64,000 nucleotides of DNA from Chryseobacterium sp. C-71 (GCF_020911865.1 NZ_CP087131.1:1364001-1428000), one strand, 5' to 3'. Shown: positions 25,737 through 35,320, counted from the stretch's first letter. Translations and numbers: made by a program. Notes: a model not told the origin generated them from the sequence alone.

Positions 25737-27134
25737 TTACTCAACTTTATTTTTTGCAACCTGAGCCATAAGCTCAGCTTCTACTGCTATCGTGTCACCA
25801 ACATATCCGTAACCCTGCATGTGCACGATACCTCTTCTGATTGGTTCAATCAATTCAATTTTGAAAATCATAGTATCACCCGGAACTACTTTTCTCTTGA
25901 ATTTTACTTTATCCATTTTGATGAAATAAGTAGAATAGTTTTCAGGATCCGGTACACTTGCCAAAACCAAAATACCACCTGTCTGAGCCATAGCTTCAAC
26001 TTGTAAAACTCCAGGCATTACAGGTTCTTTCGGGAAATGCCCCACGAAGAAAGGTTCGTTCATCGTTACATTCTTCAAACCTACCACATGAGTGTCTGAT
26101 AACTCAAGAATCTTGTCTATCAATAAAAAAGGAGGTCTGTGAGGCATTAACCTCATAATTCCGTTGATATCGAAAACCGGTTCTTTATTTAAATCAAAAT
26201 CAGGAACGTTTTTCTTTTTCTGCAATTTCCACTGACGGTTCAGTTTTTTGGCAAACTGAGTATTTACAAAATGTCCCGGTTTGTTGGCAATAATTTTACC
26301 TTTAATTTTAACTCCGCATAAAGCTAAATCACCGATTACATCAAGCAATTTATGTCTTGCAGCCTCGTTTGGATAGTTTAAAGTTAAATTATCAAGAATT
26401 CCGTTGGGTCTGATCGCAACGTGATCTTTACCAAAGGCTTTCTTTAATTTTTCTGTTGTTTCAGCAGTAAGATCTTTATCAACATATACAATCGCATTTG
26501 AAATATCACCACCCTTGATCAAACCGTGATCAAGAAGCATTTCTAATTCATGTAAAAAGCTGAATGTTCTTGCAGAAGAAATTTCTTCTTTAAACTCTGA
26601 AATATTTTTTAAAGTAGCATTTTGAGTTCCTAAAACTTTAGTCCCAAAATCTACCATTGTCGTAATTTCGTAATTATCTGAAGGGATAATTGTAATCTCA
26701 GAACCGGTTGCAGGATCGCTGTAGCTCAAAACTTCTTTCACTACCAAATATTCTCTGGCAGTTTTTTGTTCTACAATTCCTACGCTTTCGATTGCCTCTA
26801 CGAAAAATTTAGAAGAACCATCTAAAATTGGTGGCTCTGAAGCATCCATCTCCAAATAAGCATTGTCGACATCACAACCTACCAATGCCGCTAAAAGATG
26901 CTCGCAAGTGTTGATTTTTACGCCTAACTTTTCAAGAGTTGTCCCTCTTTCAGTTGCTACAACATAGTTTACATCAGCTTCAACCTGAGGGTGACCCTCC
27001 AAATCTGTTCTTACGAAGATGAAACCTGTATTTTCTTTAGCAGGTTTGATGGTCAATTTTACTTCTTTACCAGTATGAAGGCCAATTCCGGATAGAGTAA
27101 CCTCTTCCTGAAGTGTTTTTTGCATATCACTCAT
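25737..27134 (-). CDS. lpxC-fabZ: Bifunctional LpxC deacetylase / FabZ dehydratase
   Basis: A fusion typical of Bacteroidota. The N-terminal part (to about residue 305) is the zinc-dependent UDP-3-O-acyl-GlcNAc deacetylase, with [11 protein letters not shown] and EPPILDGSS motifs. The C-terminal part is FabZ, the 3-hydroxyacyl-ACP dehydratase, with [13 protein letters not shown] and [20 protein letters not shown] chose the ATG at 27134 (465 residues), which overlaps the lpxD stop by a few bases. A start at 27161 would add an unlikely leader inside lpxD, and an ATG at 27125 is also possible. Confidence 0.94.
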   Translation of the reverse strand: MSDMQKTLQEEVTLSGIGLHTGKEVKLTIKPAKENTGFIFVRTDLEGHPQVEADVNYVVATERGTTLEKLGVKINTCEHLLAALVGCDVDNAYLEMDASEPPILDGSSKFFVEAIESVGIVEQKTAREYLVVKEVLSYSDPATGSEITIIPSDNYEITTMVDFGTKVLGTQNATLKNISEFKEEISSARTFSFLHELEMLLDHGLIKGGDISNAIVYVDKDLTAETTEKLKKAFGKDHVAIRPNGILDNLTLNYPNEAARHKLLDVIGDLALCGVKIKGKIIANKPGHFVNTQFAKKLNRQWKLQKKKNVPDFDLNKEPVFDINGIMRLMPHRPPFLLIDKILELSDTHVVGLKNVTMNEPFFVGHFPKEPVMPGVLQVEAMAQTGGILVLASVPDPENYSTYFIKMDKVKFKRKVVPGDTMIFKIELIEPIRRGIVHMQGYGYVGDTIAVEAELMAQVAKNKVE

Positions 27135-28158
27135 TAGTCTGATCTTTTGAGTTATTCTCAAGATTATTTATTCGTTTTACGAGCTCAGGAAGATTCCTGA
27201 AATGAACGTAACTTCTAAGATAGTCGTTATAACTGATTGCCGGCGAACCGTAAACCGTTTCTTTATCATTCACATGAGAATTCACACCACTTTGTGCCTG
27301 AATTTTCACCTGATTTCCAATTTTAATATGTCCTACGATGCCAACCTGACCGCCAATCTGATTCCAGTCACCAACGATTGTAGATCCTGCGATACCGGTT
27401 TGTGAAGCAATCACATTGTTCTGACCAATTTTTACATTGTGTGCAATCTGAATCAAGTTATCGATTTTAGTTCCTTTACCTATTACCGTTGAACCAATGG
27501 TTGCTCTGTCGATGCTGCAATTTGAACCAATTTCAACATCATCTTCAATGATCACATTTCCTAATTGAGGAATTTTTTTGAAACCTTCAGGAGTAGGCTG
27601 AAAACCAAAACCATCACCACCAATTACTGTATTGGAATGAATGACACAATTGTCACCAATAATGCAGTAATCATAGATTCTGGCACCACTGTCAATTTTG
27701 CAGTTCTTGCCGATTTTCACACCTTTCCCGATATAAACCTGAGGATAAATCTGTGATCCATCCCCGATTCTGGCTTTCTCAGAAACATAAGTAAATGCTC
27801 CGACATACGCTTTATCACCTACCACTGCGGTATCGTGAATAGAAGCACCGTCTTCAACACCTTCTTTTCTTCCCTGCATTTCCTGATATAAATTCATCAG
27901 AACCTGAAAAGAAAGATAAGCATCTTTCACAGCAATGATCGTCTGGTCGTAACTGTCTTTAGTTAAAATATTTTCCGAAACGATAAGAACGGAACAATTT
28001 GAAGTATCTAAATAATGCGAAAAACGTTCTTGGGCAATAAAAGAAAGATGCCCTGCTTCCCCACTTTCAATAGGCGAAACTCCTGTTATAAGTGCATTTT
28101 CGTCACCTATAATTTTTCCGTCAATAAAACTCGCAATTTGCGAAGCTGTGAATTCCAT
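27127..28158 (-). CDS. lpxD: UDP-3-O-acylglucosamine N-acyltransferase
   Basis: Third step of lipid A synthesis: N-acylates UDP-3-O-acyl-glucosamine. 343 residues from the ATG at 28158 ([18 protein letters not shown]); the in-frame ATG at 28176 would add six residues outside the family start. The N-terminal uridine-binding domain is followed by hexapeptide repeats from about residue 100, with GGDGFGF and the catalytic histidine in QIAHNVKIG. Its stop overlaps lpxC-fabZ. Confidence 0.95.
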   Translation of the reverse strand: MEFTASQIASFIDGKIIGDENALITGVSPIESGEAGHLSFIAQERFSHYLDTSNCSVLIVSENILTKDSYDQTIIAVKDAYLSFQVLMNLYQEMQGRKEGVEDGASIHDTAVVGDKAYVGAFTYVSEKARIGDGSQIYPQVYIGKGVKIGKNCKIDSGARIYDYCIIGDNCVIHSNTVIGGDGFGFQPTPEGFKKIPQLGNVIIEDDVEIGSNCSIDRATIGSTVIGKGTKIDNLIQIAHNVKIGQNNVIASQTGIAGSTIVGDWNQIGGQVGIVGHIKIGNQVKIQAQSGVNSHVNDKETVYGSPAISYNDYLRSYVHFRNLPELVKRINNLENNSKDQTNE

Positions 28159-28247
28159 ATTCTGCAAAGATAACAAATTCTATTATTCACCAACATTTTT
28201 TAGTTTGAGGAATACAGATTTTAATATTCTTTAAGAATTTAAATTCA

Positions 28248-29453
28248 TTAATGTCTTGGAAAAGTAAGAATGTAGCGTGTAGTTTTATTGGTAATCAAAC
28301 CAGATAAAAGCTGGTCTTCAGACTCGTCAAGTCTTAATATTTTTCCACTTTTCTGTAATAAATATATAGGCTGTTTTTCTGTATTGTAGGGCAACAGCGT
28401 TCTTTCAATCTCATGTACAAGTTCGTGAGCATTGTCTATTCCCAAAAACACATTGGTGCTTTTTATTTTCTCCTCTACAAATTCCGGATCGAAAGGCTGC
28501 GAAGAAATAATCGTTTTCGGAAGGTTTCTCTGAATTACGCATTGACACCAATAGGAAAGAATAAAATCATCAGAAGTCTGCCAAAGTTTCATCGCATGAA
28601 TAATATCATTATCATCCATTTGGGTAAATCTTTGCACATCCTCATCCGTTTCTTCACTTTTTTCACGATTCAGAAAGTACTTTAAATTTTCAGTCGCGGG
28701 CAAATCTACTCCTTGTGAAGCCAGATATTTTGCTCTTTCTAAAATTTTAACCAAAATAAATTCTGCCAAAGCCGATGTTTTATGATAATACACTTGCCAG
28801 TACATGAACATTCTTGCAGTAAGGAAATTTTCAATCGAATAAACACCTTTCGCATCAATCACCAACTCGTCTTCGCAGACATTCATCATTGAAATAATTC
28901 TTTGGGTATTCACATTACCTTCAGAAACTCCTGTAAAAAAGCTGTCTCTTTTCAAATAATCTAAACGATCGACATCCAATTGAGAGCTGATCAGCTGATT
29001 AAAAAACTTTCTTTGATATTTTCCCTGAAACATCTCTATTGCAGTTGAAAGCTGTCCGTTAAATTCATCATTTAATCGATTCATTAATAATAAAGAAAGA
29101 TTTTCGTGATGCCAGTCATCCATCAACATATTTTCCAATGCATGAGAAAACGGACCGTGACCAATGTCGTGCATTAAAATTGCCAGCATCGCTCCTTTTT
29201 CCTCATCTTCGGAAATCTGAATTCCTTTTTGCTTTAAAGTTTCCAAAGCAGTAAACATTAAATGCATGGCTCCTAAAGCATGATGAAATCTGGTATGCGT
29301 GGCTCCTGGAAAAATTAGGTTTAAAAGTCCGGTCTGCGAAATTCTTCTTAACCTCTGAAAATAAGGATGCTCTATGATATCGAATAAAATTTCGTGAGGA
29401 ATTTTAATAAAACCATGTACAGGATCGTTGATAATTTTAAGCTTGTTCTGCAT
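28248..29453 (-). CDS. HD-domain phosphohydrolase (dGTPase-like)
   Basis: 401 residues with metal-binding HD motifs. TRFHHALGAMHL (about 52-65) supplies the first His, and MHDIGHGPFSHALEN (about 94-108) gives the HD pair. LDVDRLDYLKRD (about 158-170) gives the last Asp. These are features of the YdhJ-type branch of the HD superfamily, related to dNTP triphosphohydrolases. The exact substrate is unknown. It lies about 90 bp upstream of lpxD in the same direction, a neighbourhood common in Flavobacteriia. Confidence 0.85.
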   Translation of the reverse strand: MQNKLKIINDPVHGFIKIPHEILFDIIEHPYFQRLRRISQTGLLNLIFPGATHTRFHHALGAMHLMFTALETLKQKGIQISEDEEKGAMLAILMHDIGHGPFSHALENMLMDDWHHENLSLLLMNRLNDEFNGQLSTAIEMFQGKYQRKFFNQLISSQLDVDRLDYLKRDSFFTGVSEGNVNTQRIISMMNVCEDELVIDAKGVYSIENFLTARMFMYWQVYYHKTSALAEFILVKILERAKYLASQGVDLPATENLKYFLNREKSEETDEDVQRFTQMDDNDIIHAMKLWQTSDDFILSYWCQCVIQRNLPKTIISSQPFDPEFVEEKIKSTNVFLGIDNAHELVHEIERTLLPYNTEKQPIYLLQKSGKILRLDESEDQLLSGLITNKTTRYILTFPRH

Positions 29454-29709
29454 TGAAATAACTGTGATGAATGCAAAATTAAGGTATTAAACTTAATTCA
29501 GAGAAAATTGAGAAATTTAATCGGATGAATTTTTATTAATAATGCTTTTAAAACCGGAGATTTTAGATTATCTTCATACCACATATTTTATATTTAAAAT
29601 CAAAAATATCTTTAACTAAGATTTAACTTTTAGGCGTATCAATTTGGCTTTTGTTAAAGGCTTTTGGTCGCAGTTTTGATACAATAACCATAGAAAAAAT
29701 TAAACTTTT

Positions 29710-31254
29710 ATGTCAGAAAAAATATTATGGATCGATGATGAAATAGATTTACTCAAACCTCATATCGTATTTTTAGAAAAGAAGGGTTACCACGTAACTC
29801 CAGTAAATAATGTGAACGAGGCTTTAGAATTGATAGATTCAGAAAAATTTGCATTGACGCTTATTGATGAAAACATGCCCGGAATTTCTGGTCTTGAAGC
29901 AATACCAATGATTAAAGAGAAAGACAGTTCTCTGAAAATTGTGATGGTTACGAAAAGTGAGGAAGAGCACATCATGGAAGAAGCAATCGGATCTCAAATT
30001 GCAGATTATATTTTGAAGCCGGTAAATCCTAATCAAATATTATTATCTCTAAAAAAGAATCTTCAGGAAGATAATCTTGTAGAGCAGAAAACTATTATTC
30101 AGTATCAGCAGGAATTCAGAAACCTTTCTATGGAACTTTCTTATTTGAGAACATATCAGGATTGGGCAGAATATTATAAAAAAATCGTCAACTGGGAATT
30201 GAAATTTGATAAAGTTGCCGATAACGAATTTGCAGATTTGCTGCAATCTCAAAAAGAAGAAGCTAATATCCAGTTCGCTAAATTTATTGAAAATAATTAC
30301 GAAGATTGGTTGAATGGCGGTGATAAGCCATTGATGAGTCACACGTTGTTCAGAGATAAAGTAAAACCTGAAGTTGAGAAAGACAAAGTTCTTTTGCTGA
30401 TGGTTGATAATTTAAGATACGATCAGTGGAAAGTCATTGAACCTTTATTTACTAAATTTTACAATAAAGTATCTGAAGATTATTATTACAGTATTCTTCC
30501 TACAGCAACTCAATATGCAAGAAATTCATTTTTCGCAGGAATGCTTCCTTCAGAAATTGAAAAACGTTTTCCGGATAAATGGTTTAATGACAATGAAGAC
30601 GGAAACAAAAACGAATACGAGCGTGATTTTTTAGAAGATCAAATGAAGAGAATTGGTTTGAATTCTAAATCGATGAAATATCTAAAGGTTCTGAATGCCG
30701 ATTTTGAGAAAAAGATTTACGAAGATTTTAATCAGCATAAGAATAATGACCTTTTGGTGATCGTTTATAACTTTATTGATATTTTATCTCATGCTAAAAC
30801 CGACAATCATATTGTTGACCAATTGATCAGAGATGATAAAACTTTCCGTTCGTTGACTTCTAACTGGTTTGAGAATTCATCTTTAATCAAGATCATCAAA
30901 TTGGCTGCAGAAAGTGGTTATAAATTAGTTATCACAACCGATCACGGAACTGTTTACGTTAAAAAACCAAGTCGTGTGGTTGGAGACAGAGAAACCTCAA
31001 CCAACATTCGTTATAAAACAGGGAAAAGCTTGACGTATGACGAGAAAGATGTTTGGGCAGTGACCAATCCTGAAAAAATATTTTTACCTAAAGGAAATTT
31101 AAGTTCGAAATATATTTTCGCTAAGAACAACACATTTTTAGCGTATCCAAAAAATTACAATCATTTTGTAAATTATTATAAAGAAACCTATCAGCACGGA
31201 GGAATTTCTTTAGAAGAATGTATTATTCCAATCAGTATTTTGGAGCCAAAATAG
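29710..31254 (+). CDS. porX: T9SS response regulator PorX with PglZ-like domain
   Basis: 514 residues. The N-terminal receiver domain (1-120) has acidic residues at 9-11 (IDDE), phospho-acceptor D53 (LIDENMPG) and T85 in IVMVTKSEE. After a helical linker, an alkaline-phosphatase-like PglZ domain (about 210-510) has LLMVDNLRYDQW, PTATQYARNSFFAGM and TTDHGTVYV. PorX links the PorY sensor to expression and function of the type IX secretion system in Bacteroidota. That fits the three T9SS-sorted proteins encoded in this window. It is monocistronic, with a strong terminator after it. Confidence 0.93.
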   Translation: MSEKILWIDDEIDLLKPHIVFLEKKGYHVTPVNNVNEALELIDSEKFALTLIDENMPGISGLEAIPMIKEKDSSLKIVMVTKSEEEHIMEEAIGSQIADYILKPVNPNQILLSLKKNLQEDNLVEQKTIIQYQQEFRNLSMELSYLRTYQDWAEYYKKIVNWELKFDKVADNEFADLLQSQKEEANIQFAKFIENNYEDWLNGGDKPLMSHTLFRDKVKPEVEKDKVLLLMVDNLRYDQWKVIEPLFTKFYNKVSEDYYYSILPTATQYARNSFFAGMLPSEIEKRFPDKWFNDNEDGNKNEYERDFLEDQMKRIGLNSKSMKYLKVLNADFEKKIYEDFNQHKNNDLLVIVYNFIDILSHAKTDNHIVDQLIRDDKTFRSLTSNWFENSSLIKIIKLAAESGYKLVITTDHGTVYVKKPSRVVGDRETSTNIRYKTGKSLTYDEKDVWAVTNPEKIFLPKGNLSSKYIFAKNNTFLAYPKNYNHFVNYYKETYQHGGISLEECIIPISILEPK

Positions 31255-31279
31255 TTTTTTTTCATAGTTATAATTTTGG

Positions 31280-31325
31280 GCTCGGGCGGAAAAAATCTTC
31301 GATTTTTTCCGCCCGAGCTTTTTTC
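31280..31325 (+). terminator. Strong terminator after porX
   Basis: A perfect 18-bp stem, 31280-31297 with 31301-31318 (arms GCTCGGGCGGAAAAAATC), has a TTC loop and runs into TTTTTTCG. Confidence 0.9.
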
Positions 31326-31465
31326 GTTTTTAAATAAAGTACCTATTTTTTTTTAACAGCAGAAGAATCAAAATATTTTTCAGCAATGAAAGTTTGTAAT
31401 TTGTAAAATAAAGACCTTACATTTTTGTAAGCTTTTGAAGTTCTTTTTTCAAGCATTTCTTTTGT

Positions 31466-31473
31466 TATTTTTG
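31466..31473 (+). promoter_or_regulatory. Candidate -7 box for the exonuclease III gene
   Basis: TATTTTTG fits TAnnTTTG, 40 bases before the start codon. The nearest TTTG (31434-31437) lies 28 bases upstream, longer than usual. Confidence 0.35.
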
Positions 31474-31513
31474 TGGTAATAAAATTTCATCTCTTTATAT
31501 TCTATTTTTAATT

Positions 31514-32278
31514 ATGAGATTAATCACCTACAACGTCAACGGAATCAGAGCCGCTTTTACAAAAGATTTTCTGGGCTGGCTGAAAACTGCGGATCCGGAC
31601 ATTATCTGCATTCAGGAGAGCAAAGCCGGCAATGATCAAATAGACATCGAAAGTCTTGAGAAAATCGGCTATCATAGTTATTGGCATTCAGCAGTGCGAA
31701 AAGGCTACAGCGGAGTCGGAATTGCTTCTAAAACAAAACCTCATCACGTAGAATACGGTTGCGGAATTGAAAGCTATGATAATGAAGGAAGAATCATCCG
31801 TGCAGATTTTGACGGCTATTCTGTGATTTCAGTTTATGTTCCGTCAGCTTCTAATATTGAAAGGCTGGAATTTAAAATGCAGTTCTGCCATGATTTTTTA
31901 GAATACATTAAAAACTTAAAGAAAGACATTCCAAATCTGATTATTTCCGGAGATTTTAATATCTGCCATGAAGCGATTGACATTCATAATCCGGTAGGCT
32001 TGAAAAACACTTCAGGTTTTTTACCTATGGAAAGAGAATGGATGACGAATTTCATTAACGAATGCGAATTGATAGACAGTTTCAGGTTTTTTAATCAGGA
32101 ACCTGATAATTACACTTGGTGGAGCTACAGACAAAATTCAAGAGCCAATAATAAGGGATGGAGACTAGATTATAACTTTGCGTCGTATTCTCTGAAAGAT
32201 AAGCTTTCACGAGCCGTTATTTTAAAGGAAGCCGTGCATTCTGATCATTGCCCAGCATTAATTGAAGTAAACGTCTAA
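31514..32278 (+). CDS. xth: Exodeoxyribonuclease III (AP endonuclease)
   Basis: 254 residues of the ExoA/Xth endonuclease-exonuclease-phosphatase fold, acting at abasic sites in base excision repair. Motifs in order: NVNGIRAA (6-13), CIQESKA (metal-binding Glu near 35), ISGDFNICH (about 144-152, catalytic Asp/Asn), the WRLDYNFAS segment and SDHCPALIEV (catalytic Asp-His pair near 245). Length and order are standard. Confidence 0.95.
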   Translation: MRLITYNVNGIRAAFTKDFLGWLKTADPDIICIQESKAGNDQIDIESLEKIGYHSYWHSAVRKGYSGVGIASKTKPHHVEYGCGIESYDNEGRIIRADFDGYSVISVYVPSASNIERLEFKMQFCHDFLEYIKNLKKDIPNLIISGDFNICHEAIDIHNPVGLKNTSGFLPMEREWMTNFINECELIDSFRFFNQEPDNYTWWSYRQNSRANNKGWRLDYNFASYSLKDKLSRAVILKEAVHSDHCPALIEVNV

Positions 32279-32285
32279 AAACATT

Positions 32286-32318
32286 AAAGCCAGCTGAATC
32301 AGCTGGCTTTATTTAATT
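32286..32318. terminator. Terminator between convergent genes
   Basis: AAAGCCAGCTG (32286-32296) pairs with CAGCTGGCTTT (32300-32310), with an AAT loop and AT-rich flanks on both sides. Confidence 0.85.
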
Positions 32319-32337
32319 TTTAAGAATCGTATTAAAT

Positions 32338-32709
32338 TTAATCGACAATTTCGTACTCTACTGGGATGATACCTTTTTGTATTCCCCCAATTTCATCGAA
32401 CGCAGCTTTAGACATATCTAATGCTCTTGATGAATGAAAAGGCCCTCTATCATTAATCGTTACAATTACCTCTTCTCCATTGTTAAGATTGGTTACCTTG
32501 ATCTCGGTTCCAAAAGGAAGCGTTCTGTGTGCTGCGGTTAGTTTTGAATTATTAAAAATTTCTCCGCTAGCTGTTTTTCTACCATTAAACTTGTCGTGGT
32601 AGTACGACGCATAACTTGTTTTCTTCGCATCTTCGGCATCATTCTTGAAAGAATAGATACCTAGTGTTGAAATCATCATTATGATTACGAGAATGAATCT
32701 TTTCATCAT
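32338..32709 (-). CDS. RlpA-like septal ring/DPBB-domain protein
   Basis: 123 residues. An N-terminal signal/anchor (1-20) is followed by a double-psi beta-barrel with TSYASYYHDKFNGRKTASGEIFN, LTAAHRTLPFG, VKVTNL-like and VTINDRGPF. The motifs match RlpA, which in other bacteria binds or cleaves denuded peptidoglycan at the septum. The SPOR domain of longer RlpA proteins is absent, so this is a minimal version. It probably acts in the periplasm on the cell wall. Confidence 0.85.
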   Translation of the reverse strand: MMKRFILVIIMMISTLGIYSFKNDAEDAKKTSYASYYHDKFNGRKTASGEIFNNSKLTAAHRTLPFGTEIKVTNLNNGEEVIVTINDRGPFHSSRALDMSKAAFDEIGGIQKGIIPVEYEIVD

Positions 32710-32853
32710 TTTGAATTATTTTATTGTTTGACAGGGCAAAAGTATAGTGAAACTTCTTACTCACCTATTTTAAATGTTAACAAGCCTTAAATAAAAGTTA
32801 AAAATATCTTAAATAAAATTCTAACTGCCTATTATCAGGGCATTTAAGTAGGT

Positions 32854-32970
32854 ATGTTAAAAAACGTTAAAATTACAGACAAAAAGTTAACGGATTTAAC
32901 TGCTTTAAAATCATCTGGAGACGGATTTAGTTTACAACAGTTTAAAAATCAATTAATTAAAAAATTGTGA
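32854..32970 (+). CDS. Very small open frame, 38 residues
   Basis: ATG to TGA, reading MLKNVKITDKKLTDLTALKS and then SGDGFSLQQFKNQLIKKL. It is amphipathic and Lys-rich, without a membrane helix. It lies on the plus strand between two minus-strand genes and 49 bp before a second small frame. It could be a real microprotein or chance. Confidence 0.35.
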   Translation: MLKNVKITDKKLTDLTALKSSGDGFSLQQFKNQLIKKL

Positions 32971-33019
32971 TTTTACTAAAATCTGGTTGTAACTAATCAA
33001 AAAAACCAACTACTTATTG

Positions 33020-33148
33020 ATGAAAAGCATCATGGAAAAATTGAAAAATAACAAGATATTACTCGTTTTAATTTTGGCTGTACTCCTAATCTCAATATTT
33101 TCTGCAGGAAAAGAATTTGGGGAATATCTACATCAACGCTTTAATTAA
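33020..33148 (+). CDS. Small single-helix membrane protein, 42 residues
   Basis: Starts MKSIMEKLKNNK, then a strong hydrophobic helix (ILLVLILAVLLISIFSA, about 13-29) and a short charged tail (GKEFGEYLHQRFN). The positive-inside pattern predicts a cytoplasmic N-terminus. It is a plausible real small membrane protein, function unknown. Confidence 0.5.
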   Translation: MKSIMEKLKNNKILLVLILAVLLISIFSAGKEFGEYLHQRFN

Positions 33149-33180
33149 TGATTTTTCACGCTTTATACATCGAATTGCAA

Positions 33181-33276
33181 CAGCCCGACCTGAGTGAAGC
33201 TCTTTTTGCAAATTACAGCAAGGATAAAGCTTCGGAAATTTGCAAAAAAGCGGGAACGGAGGGCGGAAAAGCTGCC
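33181..33276 (+). repeat. Structured intergenic repeat, copy 2
   Basis: Shares both flanks with copy 1 at 23861-23941. The central stem is a different sequence but still pairs: TTTTTGCAAATT (33203-33214) with AATTTGCAAAAA (33237-33248), 12 of 12. Ends GCTGCC. Confidence 0.8.
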
Positions 33277-33314
33277 AAAATAAAAAAAGAGTATTCGAAA
33301 AATATTTAAAACAA

Positions 33315-33349
33315 AAAACCAATGACTTAATCATTGGTTTTCATTTTTT
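33315..33349. terminator. Terminator after rimO (possibly bidirectional)
   Basis: AAAACCAATGA (33315-33325) pairs with TCATTGGTTTT (33331-33341), flanked by A-rich and T-rich tracts. Confidence 0.8.
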
Positions 33350-33362
33350 ATCTTATTGTACT

Positions 33363-34664
33363 TTACACAAGTTCACCATATAAATCAAATTCTTCTGCGG
33401 AAGTAATCTTTACATTGGCAAAATCACCAATTGAGATATATGTATTTTCTGCAGGAACCAAAACCGTATTGTCTACGTCTGGCGAATCGTATTCCGTTCT
33501 TCCCACAAAGTAATTTCCTTCTTTTCTGTCGAAAACGCATTTGTAAACTTCACCAATCTTAGTCTGATTTTTCTCCCAAGAAATCTGTGACTGCAATTCC
33601 ATAATCTCTTCTACTCTTGCTTCTTTCACTTGCTGAGGAATATCGTCTTCTAAAACGTAAGCTCCTGTATTTTCTTCATGAGAATAAGTAAAGCATCCCA
33701 ATCGATCGAATTTCTGCGTTCTCACCCATTCCTTCAATTCCTGAAATCTTTCTTCAGTTTCACCCGGATAACCTACGATTAAAGTCGTTCTGATTGCCAT
33801 ATCCGGAACTTTCTCTCTGAATTTATCTAATAAAGCGTTTGTTTTTTCGTGTGTCGTTCCACGTTTCATCGATTTCAATAAATCTGAATTGATGTGCTGA
33901 AGCGGGATATCTATATAATTACAAACTTTTGGCTCTTCTCTTATAATATCTAAAACATCCTCCGGGAAACCGCTCGGGAAAGCATAATGTAGACGAATCC
34001 ATTCGATTCCTTCTACTTTTACCAATTCTTTCAGAAGTTCGCCCAAAGCTCTCTTCTTATATATATCTAAACCGTAATAGGTCAAATCCTGAGCAATTAA
34101 GATCAATTCTTTCACTCCAACTTTAGCTAATTTCTGAGATTCTTTCACCAATTTTTCGATTGGTGTAGAAACGTGTCCGCCTCTCATCAAAGGAATTGCA
34201 CAGAACGAACAAGGTCTGTCGCAGCCTTCGGAAATTTTAAGGTATGCGTAGTGTTTTGGTGTGGTCGTCAATCGCTCTCCTACCAACTCATGTTTGTAAT
34301 CTGCCCCTAAATGCTTCAATAAAATCGGCAAATCTCTTGTTCCGAAATACTGATCAACATCAGGAATTTCTTTTATTAAATCTGGCTTGTATCTCTCAGA
34401 AAGACAACCTGTAACAAAAACTTTCTCAACCTCACCTCTATTTTTCGCCTCAACATACTCAAGAATGGTGTTGATAGATTCTTCTTTTGCGTTATCAATA
34501 AATCCGCAGGTATTGATTACCACAATATCGCCTTTATCTTCATGCACCACCTCTTTTCCATTAGCTTTAAGCTGGCTCATCAAAACTTCCGAATCGTAAA
34601 CGTTCTTGGAACAACCAAGGGTTACAATATTTATTTTTTTCTTTCCTACAGATTTTGTACGCAT
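33363..34664 (-). CDS. rimO: Ribosomal protein S12 methylthiotransferase
   Basis: A radical-SAM enzyme that adds a methylthio group to an Asp of ribosomal protein S12. 433 residues from the ATG at 34664; an upstream in-frame ATG adds seven poorly conserved residues. It has an N-terminal MTTase domain with KKINIVTLGCSKNVYDSE. The radical-SAM cluster motif is GCDRPCSFCAIPLMRGG, near residue 140. A C-terminal TRAM domain is present. Confidence 0.94.
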   Translation of the reverse strand: MRTKSVGKKKINIVTLGCSKNVYDSEVLMSQLKANGKEVVHEDKGDIVVINTCGFIDNAKEESINTILEYVEAKNRGEVEKVFVTGCLSERYKPDLIKEIPDVDQYFGTRDLPILLKHLGADYKHELVGERLTTTPKHYAYLKISEGCDRPCSFCAIPLMRGGHVSTPIEKLVKESQKLAKVGVKELILIAQDLTYYGLDIYKKRALGELLKELVKVEGIEWIRLHYAFPSGFPEDVLDIIREEPKVCNYIDIPLQHINSDLLKSMKRGTTHEKTNALLDKFREKVPDMAIRTTLIVGYPGETEERFQELKEWVRTQKFDRLGCFTYSHEENTGAYVLEDDIPQQVKEARVEEIMELQSQISWEKNQTKIGEVYKCVFDRKEGNYFVGRTEYDSPDVDNTVLVPAENTYISIGDFANVKITSAEEFDLYGELV

Positions 34665-34717
34665 CTTTCTATTTTGAGTGTGCAAAGATACAAAATATAA
34701 CTCTGTATCTTAAACAT

Positions 34718-34745
34718 ATAAAAACCACTTAATTTTTAAGTGGTT
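34718..34745 (-). terminator. Terminator of the polysaccharide gene cluster
   Basis: AACCACTTAA (34723-34732) pairs with TTAAGTGGTT (34736-34745). On the minus strand a T-rich tract follows. It lies just after the rfbC stop. Confidence 0.75.
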
Positions 34746-34758
34746 ATGAATTTAATTT

Positions 34759-35304
34759 TTAAAAGTTACCTTCTGCAAAAGTGGGAAGTTGGCTATCTTT
34801 TTCTGACAATTGGATGACATCTTCGGGAAGTTTCCAATCGATATTTAAGTATTTATCATTCCAGATTACACTTCCTTCAGATTCTTTATTATAAAAGTTA
34901 TCACATTTATAAGCAAAAATTGCTGTTTCACTTAAAACAGAAAAACCATGTCCGAAACCTCTTGGTACATATAGTTGTAATTTGTTTTCAGGAGTTAATT
35001 CAACCCCGAACCATTGTCCAAAAGTTGGAGAATCTCTACGTAAATCTACAGCGACATCAAACACTTTACCTTCTAAACAAGATACTAATTTTGCCTGAGC
35101 ATGTTCACCTTTTTGCAAATGCAGTCCACGCAAAACTCCATAAGAAGACTTTGAAATGTTATCTTGTACAAAATGACCATTCATCCCAGTCAATTCTTCG
35201 AATTTTTTTTCGTTGTATTTTTCAAAAAAATAACCTCTTTCATCTTCAAAGATTGTCGGTTCGATGATATAGCAATCTTTAAGCGGTGTTTCTTTTATTT
35301 TCAT
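34759..35304 (-). CDS. rfbC: dTDP-4-dehydrorhamnose 3,5-epimerase
   Basis: A 181-residue cupin epimerase. Motifs: PTIFEDERGYFFEKYN, FVQDNISKSSYGVLRGLHLQ (catalytic His in RGLHLQ, near residue 63) and LYVPRGFGHGF. It acts in dTDP-L-rhamnose synthesis, yet rfbA, rfbB and rfbD are not in the window, so they must lie elsewhere or the enzyme serves another dTDP-sugar. Last gene of the polysaccharide run. Confidence 0.92.
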   Translation of the reverse strand: MKIKETPLKDCYIIEPTIFEDERGYFFEKYNEKKFEELTGMNGHFVQDNISKSSYGVLRGLHLQKGEHAQAKLVSCLEGKVFDVAVDLRRDSPTFGQWFGVELTPENKLQLYVPRGFGHGFSVLSETAIFAYKCDNFYNKESEGSVIWNDKYLNIDWKLPEDVIQLSEKDSQLPTFAEGNF

Positions 35305-35320
35305 AGATGTATTTGCAGTG

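Larger units (their letters stand above)
32710..33362. other. 653-bp region between the RlpA-like gene and rimO
   Basis: It contains two small plus-strand reading frames (32854-32970 and 33020-33148), a structured repeat (33181-33276) and the rimO terminator. No larger gene is present. Confidence 0.7.
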
